From Pseudolysobacter sp. (GTDB lineage Bacteria; Pseudomonadota; Gammaproteobacteria; Xanthomonadales; Rhodanobacteraceae), in the NCBI GenBank assembly GCA_025351985.1, contig JANXUW010000712.1:1-13046 (forward strand): a stretch of 13,046 nt of DNA, read 5' to 3'. Every line of letters begins with the position of its first letter. Position 1 is the stretch's first letter. This document shows, piece by piece, positions 7,649-13,046 of this stretch. Below the pieces are notes generated by a model. That model did not search any database and had not been told where the DNA came from. It saw only the letters and a list, made by a program, of their open reading frames with translations. The position numbers and the translations under genes are program-made.

Positions 7649-10054
7649 ATGTCATCCAGTCCGTTCATCACCTCCAGCCATGCGCGACCGAAACGTCTGC
7701 TAGCCACTGCTCTCGGCGTAGCGTTTGTTTCGTCGGCATCTTCCGTGCTGGCTGCGGACAACGACATACCGGCCAGCCCCGATGCCGATCCGGCGATGGC
7801 TGCGGTCGAGCATCTCGATACCATCAATGTGGATGGCGTCTATTCGCAAAAGCCGGCGTCGCCGAAATACACCGAAGTGCTGCGTGATGTGCCGCAGACG
7901 ATCAACGTGATTCCGAAAGACCTGATCCAGGATCAGGGTATTTTCCTGCTGCGCGACATCCTGCGGCAGAACGTTGCCGGCATCACGTTCGGCGCGGGCG
8001 AGGGCGGCAGTTATGGCGACAGCATCAATATTCGCGGCTTCAGCGCGACCAACGATATTTCGATCGACGGCATCCGCGACAGCGCCAACACCACGCACAG
8101 CGATCCGTTCGATATCGACCAGATCGAAGTGGTGAAGGGGCCCAGCTCGGTGTATTCCGGCGCGGGCACGGTCGGCGGCACGATCAACCTGGTCAGCAAG
8201 ATTCCGCAGGCGACCGACTTCACCAACATCTCGCTTGGCGTCGGCAACGCGGATTACCGCCGCGTGACGGCCGACATCAACCAGCAGGTGGGCGGCCCGA
8301 ATTCGGGCATGGCGTTCCGGCTGAATGTGATGGCGCACGAAAACGACGTCGCCGAGCGCGACGTCACCGGCTACAAGCGCTGGGGCATTGCGCCGTCGTT
8401 TATCTTTGGCCTCGGCACGCCGACCCAGCTCACGTTGAGTTATGTGCACGAGCACGACAAGAACCGGCCCGAGTACGGCATCCCTCTGCGCAATTACGCG
8501 CCGGTGCCGGGCATCGATCGCAACACCTATTTCGGTTACACCAATGTCGATCAGGAAAAAATCGACAACGATTCGTTCACCGCGATCATCGATCACGCCT
8601 TCAACGAAAAAGTCACGTTGCGCAATCTCACGCGCTGGGCGCAGGTCGATCGCTACAGCGTCACCGATGCGCCGGAAGGACGCATCTGTTTGAAGCCTGG
8701 CGATTATCCGCTCGGCACCAATCTGCAACTGCCCGGCACCGCCGTGCGTTGCGGTGCGAACGGTCCGGCCAGCCTCGGTGAAGGCGTGGGCGGCGCGACC
8801 TACACGCCGGGCGGCCCGATCGGCAATCTGCGCGATACGCGCAATACGATTCTCGTCAACCAGACCGACCTGACCTCGAAATTCAACACCGCCGGACTCG
8901 AACACACGCTGGTCACGGGCATCTCGTTGTCGCACGAAACCTTCACGCTCGGCTCCGGCAGCGTGTACCGAAATGTCGATGGCACGACCTACGCGCAACT
9001 GCCGATCAGCCTGTTCGATCCGACGCATATCTACACCTTGCCGCTGAACACGTTCTATTCCACGCGTGCAGATTCGACCGTGGACAATCGCGCGGTGTAC
9101 GCGTTCGATACGCTGAAGTTGAACGATCAGTGGCAGCTCGCCGGTGGGCTGCGTTACGAACACAATGAAGCGAGTTACAGCAGTTACACGGCAACGCCGA
9201 TCGCCTCGCCGACGCAGGTGCCGGGGCCGTTGTTGCCGGTTGCGACCAACCCGCTGAAGAATAGCGACGACCTGCTTTCGTGGCGCGCGGGCGTGGTCTA
9301 CAAGCCGCAGGAAAACGGCAGCATCTATCTGGCGTACGGCAATTCGAAAACGCCATCCACCGCCACCGTGGACGGCAGTTGCGCCGCGAGTTGCAACGTC
9401 GATCCGGAGTCTGCCAAAAGCTACGAGCTCGGCACGAAATGGGATTTCCTGAAGGATCGCTTGTCGCTGACGGCAGCCATCTTCCGCACCGATCGCACCA
9501 ATTACAAGGTGGCTTCGGGCGATCCGGCAATCCCCTACCAGACGCTGGACGGTTCGAGCCGCGTGCAGGGCATCGAGCTGGGCATCACCGGCAAGATCAG
9601 CGAGAACTGGTCGGTGTTCGCAAACGTCGATCATCTGCAGAGCAAGGTGCTGCAGAGCGTTTCGGCGAAGGTGCTGGCGACGACCGGTATCGATGCGCAG
9701 GCCGGCAATCCGCTCGCCAATACGCCGGATAATTCCGCCAATCTGTGGACGACGTACGCGCTGCCGAACAACGTGACCGTGGGTTACGGCGCGAACTACA
9801 CCTCGTCGGTGTTCGCGACCGCCAACAGCTACACGCCGATCACGATTTACGTGCGCGCCAAAATCCCAGGTTTCGTCGTGCATAACGCGATGGTGGCGTA
9901 CAAGGTCAACGATCATCTCGACCTGCTGCTCAACATCAACAACATTTTCAACAAGGAATATTTCACCCAGTTGCGTTCGGTCAGCACGACCAGCGGCTGG
10001 GCGAATCCGGGTACCGGGCGCACGGTGCAGTTGAATGCCAACTTGAAATTCTGA
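7649..10054 (+). CDS. piuA: TonB-dependent siderophore receptor, PiuA/Fiu type
   Basis: Outer-membrane gated barrel that imports ferric siderophores with energy from TonB-ExbBD. It has 801 aa. A signal peptide (basic HARPKR 11-16, hydrophobic core, likely cleavage after SSVLA at 35) is followed by a possible TonB box DTINVDG (57-63). The plug domain (about 75-187) has VPQTINVIPKDLI, INIRGF (127-131 region), ISIDGIRDS and IEVVKGPSSVYSGAG. The rest is a barrel of alternating strands ending in GRTVQLNANLKF with the C-terminal Phe needed for BamA insertion. Two cysteine pairs lie in predicted outer loops (one in the RICLKPGDYP...VRCGAN segment, one in SCAASC). PiuA/Fiu receptors take up monomeric catechol iron complexes and catechol-cephalosporin conjugates (family knowledge); piuC and Sel1 genes downstream support this subtype, but the ligand here is inferred. 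It is Fur-regulated by an overlapping promoter site and followed by a strong hairpin. Confidence 0.93.
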   Translation: MSSSPFITSSHARPKRLLATALGVAFVSSASSVLAADNDIPASPDADPAMAAVEHLDTINVDGVYSQKPASPKYTEVLRDVPQTINVIPKDLIQDQGIFLLRDILRQNVAGITFGAGEGGSYGDSINIRGFSATNDISIDGIRDSANTTHSDPFDIDQIEVVKGPSSVYSGAGTVGGTINLVSKIPQATDFTNISLGVGNADYRRVTADINQQVGGPNSGMAFRLNVMAHENDVAERDVTGYKRWGIAPSFIFGLGTPTQLTLSYVHEHDKNRPEYGIPLRNYAPVPGIDRNTYFGYTNVDQEKIDNDSFTAIIDHAFNEKVTLRNLTRWAQVDRYSVTDAPEGRICLKPGDYPLGTNLQLPGTAVRCGANGPASLGEGVGGATYTPGGPIGNLRDTRNTILVNQTDLTSKFNTAGLEHTLVTGISLSHETFTLGSGSVYRNVDGTTYAQLPISLFDPTHIYTLPLNTFYSTRADSTVDNRAVYAFDTLKLNDQWQLAGGLRYEHNEASYSSYTATPIASPTQVPGPLLPVATNPLKNSDDLLSWRAGVVYKPQENGSIYLAYGNSKTPSTATVDGSCAASCNVDPESAKSYELGTKWDFLKDRLSLTAAIFRTDRTNYKVASGDPAIPYQTLDGSSRVQGIELGITGKISENWSVFANVDHLQSKVLQSVSAKVLATTGIDAQAGNPLANTPDNSANLWTTYALPNNVTVGYGANYTSSVFATANSYTPITIYVRAKIPGFVVHNAMVAYKVNDHLDLLLNINNIFNKEYFTQLRSVSTTSGWANPGTGRTVQLNANLKF

Positions 10055-10072
10055 TCGCGGTTTTTCGTCCGG

Positions 10073-10099
10073 CCCCGCGCAGCAAAAAACTGCGCGGGG
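10073..10099 (+). terminator. Rho-independent-like hairpin after piuA
   Basis: CCCCGCGCAG and CTGCGCGGGG form a perfect 10-bp stem around a 7-base loop CAAAAAA, followed by GTTTC. The T-run is short, so some readthrough into piuC is likely. No separate piuC promoter fits in the remaining 22 bp. Confidence 0.75.
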
Positions 10100-10121
10100 G
10101 TTTCTATCGAGAGAGTGTCAA

Positions 10122-10832
10122 ATGTTGCTGCATGTGCCCGAAATCCTCAGTGCCGCGCAAGTCGATTTCTGTCGGCGGAAATTGAAGTCTGCCGCTTGGG
10201 CGGACGGGCGCATCACCGCCGGTCATCAATCGGCGCTGGCGAAACACAATCTGCAACTGGCCGAGACCGATCCGCTCGCGCAGGAGCTTGGTGCATTGGT
10301 GCTCGACGGGCTGAATCGCAACACCACGTTCTTCGCCGGCGCGTTGCCGCGACGGATATTTCCGCCGTTGTTCAACTGCTATCGTGGCGGCCAGTCGTTC
10401 GGGTATCACGTCGACAATGCCGTGCGTTACGACCGCAGCGGCGCCACACCCGAACCGCTGCGTACCGATCTTTCGGCAACCCTGTTTTTATCCGCGCCCG
10501 ACGAATACGACGGCGGCGAACTCGTGATCGAAGACAGTTTCGGCACGCATGATGTAAAGCTGCCCGCGGGCGATCTGCTGCTGTATCCAGCCAGCAGTGT
10601 GCATCGCGTGATGCCGGTCACACGCGGGGCGCGATTCGCATCTTTCTTCTGGATCCAGAGCATGGTGCGCGACGACGGCGAGCGGCGTCTGTTGTTCGAT
10701 CTCGATGTCGCGATCCAGAGTCTCAGCGCAGGCGGCAGCGGCGCCGAAACACTCGCATCCGGACAGAATGCGGCGCTGTTGCGCTTGACCGGGGTCTATC
10801 ACAATCTGTTGCGACGCTGGGCCGATGTCTGA
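10122..10832 (+). CDS. piuC: Fe(II)/2-oxoglutarate-dependent PKHD-type hydroxylase PiuC/YbiX
   Basis: A cytoplasmic dioxygenase of 236 aa using Fe(II), O2 and 2-oxoglutarate. The double-stranded beta helix carries the facial triad His96-x-Asp98 (in FGYHVDNAV) and His161 (in SSVHRVMPV). The probable 2-oxoglutarate-binding Arg171 lies ten residues after the last histidine. YDGGELVIEDSFGTH (129-143) is the typical core of the YbiX/PiuC family, and the length is normal. The substrate of the family is not established; linkage to catecholate receptors suggests a role in iron-siderophore handling or modification. It lies 67 bp after piuA, beyond the hairpin, with a purine-rich GAGAGAG ribosome site near 10109-10115, and overlaps the next gene by 8 bp. 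It is probably cotranscribed with piuA at lower level and thus iron-repressed. Confidence 0.93.
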   Translation: MLLHVPEILSAAQVDFCRRKLKSAAWADGRITAGHQSALAKHNLQLAETDPLAQELGALVLDGLNRNTTFFAGALPRRIFPPLFNCYRGGQSFGYHVDNAVRYDRSGATPEPLRTDLSATLFLSAPDEYDGGELVIEDSFGTHDVKLPAGDLLLYPASSVHRVMPVTRGARFASFFWIQSMVRDDGERRLLFDLDVAIQSLSAGGSGAETLASGQNAALLRLTGVYHNLLRRWADV

Positions 10833-11631
10833 TCAGGATTCCGTTGTCGCGGATTCCGCTCAAGCGGCTGCGAACACGGAAAAACTCGCGACGCTGATGC
10901 AGGGAAATCCCGCCGCAGCTGCCGAATTTTTGCAGCACGCGGCGCAGGCCGGAGATGCGATGGCGCAGGCGCTGTATGCGCAATTATTGCTCGATGGCAA
11001 GGGTGTTGGCCGCGATCGTGAGGCCGCCCAGCACTGGTTTCAACTCGCGGCGCACGCGGGGCATGTCATGGCAATGAACATGCTGGGCCGTTGCTGCGAA
11101 TTCGGTTGGGGCCGGACGATCGATGTCGAACTTGCCGCGGTCTGGTATCGGCGCGCGGCAGATCACGGGCTGGACTGGGGCATGTACAACCCCGCGCACC
11201 TGCATGCGAGCGGCAGCGGTGTGAGCAAGGATCAGGCCCGTGCCTATGCGCTGTATCACCGCGCCGCCGATCTGGGCCATGCGAAGTCGATGGGCATTGT
11301 CGGGCGGTATCACGAGCAAGGTTGGGAAGTGCCGGCCGATGCAGATGCGGCGTTCGACTGGTATCGAAAATCCGCGGATGGCGGCGACTTCCGCGGTCAA
11401 TGCAGTCATGCCTCGATGCTTGCCGAACGAGGCCTGATCGATGACTCAGCACACTGGTTGCGTTTGGCCATCCATACGGCCATACCGTCGTTCGCCACGA
11501 AACTCGCCGAAACACTCGCCGCATCCGCGCAACCGGAGTTTCGGAAAATCGCGCAGGAAATCCGCGAGCGCCACGCTGTTCCCGCCGATGTTGCCAACAT
11601 ATCTGCATGGGAGCCGGATTCCGCGCCATAA
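10825..11631 (+). CDS. Sel1-repeat protein of the piu operon
   Basis: A 268-aa protein of five tandem 36-residue Sel1-like repeats. Repeat units begin at about residues 42, 78, 114, 150 and 186, each with the (A/G)G(D/H)xxxM...G.G...D...A..WY..AA pattern; the last is degenerate. Sel1 repeats form alpha-helical solenoids that bind other proteins; no enzyme domain or signal peptide is visible, so it is probably cytoplasmic. ATG 10825 overlaps the piuC stop (10830-10832) by 8 bp, implying translational coupling and perhaps action together with PiuC. It corresponds in position and type to the Sel1 gene following piuC in Pseudomonas aeruginosa (PA4516, from memory). Function in iron uptake is unknown. 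Confidence 0.88.
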   Translation: MSDQDSVVADSAQAAANTEKLATLMQGNPAAAAEFLQHAAQAGDAMAQALYAQLLLDGKGVGRDREAAQHWFQLAAHAGHVMAMNMLGRCCEFGWGRTIDVELAAVWYRRAADHGLDWGMYNPAHLHASGSGVSKDQARAYALYHRAADLGHAKSMGIVGRYHEQGWEVPADADAAFDWYRKSADGGDFRGQCSHASMLAERGLIDDSAHWLRLAIHTAIPSFATKLAETLAASAQPEFRKIAQEIRERHAVPADVANISAWEPDSAP

Positions 11632-11677
11632 TCGGCGCACGCAAAACTCTGCGAACCTCTGGCTGCGGGCATGCTGA

Positions 11678-11800
11678 ATGAGCACCGATCGCGATCCACG
11701 CGCTGAACACAAGGCAATCAAAATCATCGCGCCTGCTACGGTTTCCGGCGCTGCCAGCGCGGCGGCGCGCGTGAAGAATGCGCCGCGGCGCCGGCCATGA
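11678..11800 (+). CDS. Doubtful 40-aa frame overlapping the araC-type gene start
   Basis: An open frame of 40 codons from ATG 11678 ends in TGA 11798-11800, sharing ATGA with the regulator start at 11797. The product would be small and basic (ends in APRRRP), without a recognised domain. No clear ribosome site precedes it. The overlap is what a translationally coupled leader would look like, but chance is equally possible in this GC-rich 165-bp gap. Confidence 0.2.
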   Translation: MSTDRDPRAEHKAIKIIAPATVSGAASAAARVKNAPRRRP

Positions 11801-12825
11801 ACACGGTCGAGTTTGCAGCGATATTGTTGATCGGGTTTTCGCTCGGCGCCTCGGTGTTGTTGCTGCTTGCATTGTTCACGGTGTATCGCGCGGTCGAGCA
11901 GAACGTTGTGTCGCGGCTGGGTGGTATTGTCCTGTTGGTCGGACTCGTATCATTGCAACTGCTGCACGCCGACTATCTCTGGCACGGCGGCGAGTTGTTC
12001 GATTCGAAAATCTACGCGGCGCTGTTGCTTCTCGTGGCGCCCGCGTTCTATCTTTTTTTTCGCGGCGCGTTGCAGCCACCGGACGCGGCGCGGCCTGCGC
12101 AACTGCTGTATTTTTCGTCGATACTGATCATCGCAGTGACACCGAATGCGTTGGCGATTCCGCTCGCGTTCCTGCTCGGCACAACCTATTCCGTGCGGTT
12201 GCTGTTGCTGGTGTATCGGCTCAGGGCGCAGCGCAAACGTTTCCAGCTCGAACTGTTTGCGTTTGCCGCGTTCGGGTGCGTGGCGTTGTCTATTCTCGTG
12301 CTCGGCTTGGCTGCACCGCTCGTCGGTGTGCGAGCGTTCGTGCTGAGTTACGCGACGCTGATCGGCATCGCATTCTGGTTGAGCATTTATGCGCTGCTGC
12401 GTTTTCCCGATCTGGCCTCCTTGGCTTCGGATGTGGTGCGCACGACGTACGCCGCGAGCACGCTCAAGAATATCGACTGTGCCGACGCCGTCGCCCGGCT
12501 CGATGGCCTGATGGAAAACGACAAGGTTTATACCGACGAAAATCTCAGCCTGAGTCGACTGGCGCAGCGACTGGAACTCAGTTCGCACCAGCTGTCGGAA
12601 TTGATCAATACCCGGTTTGGTGTGGGTTTTTCGCGGGATGTGCGTGAGCGCCGCGTGGCGGCGGCCAAGCATATGTTGATTGCCGAACCCGATGCATCGG
12701 TGTTGTCGGTGGGGCTGTCGGTGGGCTTCACTTCGCAATCCAATTTCTATGCGGCCTTCCGCGAAATCAGTGGCGAGGTGCCCGGACAATTTCGCAAGAA
12801 GCAGGTCGCGCCCGAACCGGACTGA
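11797..12825 (+). CDS. Membrane-anchored AraC-family transcriptional regulator
   Basis: The 342 aa have an N-terminal half of six or seven hydrophobic helices (about 6-30, 40-57, 70-89, 102-117, 120-140, 151-172, 177-201). A cytoplasmic AraC DNA-binding domain follows (about 235-335). The first helix-turn-helix is LSRLAQRLELSSHQLSELIN (252-271). The second contains VGFTSQSNFYAAFREISG (309-326), the conserved GFxSxSxF signature of AraC proteins. The architecture suggests a one-component membrane sensor that binds DNA near the membrane; the signal is unknown. Start at ATG 11797 has no good ribosome site, so translation may depend on upstream reading. It lies 165 bp after the Sel1 gene with no obvious terminator between; whether it regulates the piu genes or the DCC-family gene downstream is not shown by the sequence. 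Confidence 0.88.
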   Translation: MNTVEFAAILLIGFSLGASVLLLLALFTVYRAVEQNVVSRLGGIVLLVGLVSLQLLHADYLWHGGELFDSKIYAALLLLVAPAFYLFFRGALQPPDAARPAQLLYFSSILIIAVTPNALAIPLAFLLGTTYSVRLLLLVYRLRAQRKRFQLELFAFAAFGCVALSILVLGLAAPLVGVRAFVLSYATLIGIAFWLSIYALLRFPDLASLASDVVRTTYAASTLKNIDCADAVARLDGLMENDKVYTDENLSLSRLAQRLELSSHQLSELINTRFGVGFSRDVRERRVAAAKHMLIAEPDASVLSVGLSVGFTSQSNFYAAFREISGEVPGQFRKKQVAPEPD

Positions 12826-12982
12826 ACTTCCGCTGCGGAATTATCATTCGGGAAATCCGCAAGTGGCTGTTTCACAATGGCCTCGGATTTACTGCTTATT
12901 TTCCTGTTCCGTTTCTATCAATCAGGAAGAATACGACCGCGCAGATCGACATATTCCACTTCATCCATACGGGAGCGGAACG
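12826..12982. other. Intergenic region before the DCC-family gene
   Basis: It begins with the palindrome TTCCG-CTG-CGGAA (12828-12840) three bases after the regulator stop, with no T-run behind it. An AT-rich stretch (about 12888-12925) may hold a promoter, but I cannot place -35/-10 boxes with confidence. Confidence 0.4.
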
Positions 12983-13046
12983 ATGCACGGCGAATCGGCA
13001 ATCACGGTGTTTTTCGACGGGCAGTGTCCGATCTGCAGCCGGGAGG
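12983..13046 (+). CDS. DCC-family (DUF393) thiol protein, N-terminal fragment
   Basis: Only 21 codons are inside the window. The start ATG 12983 has GGAG at 12972-12975, 7 bases upstream. The visible protein has ITVFFDGQCPICSRE: Asp12-Gly13-x-Cys15-x-x-Cys18 is the DGxCxxC signature at the N-terminus of DCC-family proteins, described as predicted thiol-disulfide oxidoreductases (family knowledge; biochemical role uncertain). The remaining ~100 or more residues lie beyond the window edge, so completeness cannot be judged. Confidence 0.8.
   Translation, partial: MHGESAITVFFDGQCPICSRE

Noticed and set aside
7700..9916. A 738-codon open frame on the minus strand antisense to piuA
   Set aside because: It lacks any recognisable domain, is Arg/His/Ile-rich as expected for the complement of a high-GC gene, and lies fully opposite a clear TonB receptor. 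Its length reflects codon bias, not coding.
11778..12647. A 289-codon plus-strand frame overlapping the AraC-type gene in another phase
   Set aside because: Arg/Ala/Cys-rich shadow translation; the competing frame has membrane helices and two helix-turn-helix motifs.
12871..12900. TTCACA as a -35 box for the DCC-family gene
   Set aside because: No acceptable -10 hexamer lies 16-18 bp downstream, so a promoter cannot be assigned.

Overview
The window looks like chromosomal DNA of a high-GC gammaproteobacterium, most likely of the Xanthomonadales/Lysobacterales (perhaps Rhodanobacteraceae). This rests on the GNR-rich coding style, a nag cluster with a GntR-type NagR and a SIS-type deaminase NagB-II, a Pseudomonas/xanthomonad-type piu iron locus, and a dispersed palindromic repeat of the xanthomonad kind. 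The genus cannot be fixed from the sequence alone. No RNA genes, insertion sequences, CRISPR arrays or phage genes were seen; the window is densely coding.

Left part (1-4660): sugar-phosphate metabolism. zwf (glucose-6-phosphate dehydrogenase, minus strand, 3' end cut by the window edge, GTG start) is divergent from a probable nagR-nagB-II-nagA operon (plus strand). Together the operon products de-acetylate GlcNAc-6-P and deaminate GlcN-6-P to Fru-6-P, with NagR as repressor. The ~295 bp between zwf and nagR holds an 81 bp REPIN-like double palindrome and two separate tandem TGGTA direct repeats, one on the zwf side and one just before nagR. They look like NagR operators and suggest that GlcNAc status also controls zwf.

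Middle part (4721-11631): an iron-acquisition locus matching the piu locus of Pseudomonas. piuB (minus strand) encodes a four-helix PepSY membrane protein fused to flavodoxin and FAD/NAD(P)H reductase domains, probably an inner-membrane ferric-siderophore reductase. Divergent from it are piuA (TonB-dependent catecholate-type receptor), piuC (Fe(II)/2-oxoglutarate dioxygenase) and a Sel1-repeat gene. The 339 bp between piuB and piuA carries a Fur box inside a sigma-70-like promoter for piuA. A strong hairpin lies between piuA and piuC and probably lowers expression of the two downstream genes; piuC and the Sel1 gene overlap by 8 bp.

Right part (11632-13046): a membrane-anchored AraC-type regulator with six or seven predicted helices, preceded by a doubtful 40-codon frame that overlaps its start codon, then the first 21 codons of a DCC-family (DUF393) CxxC protein running off the window.
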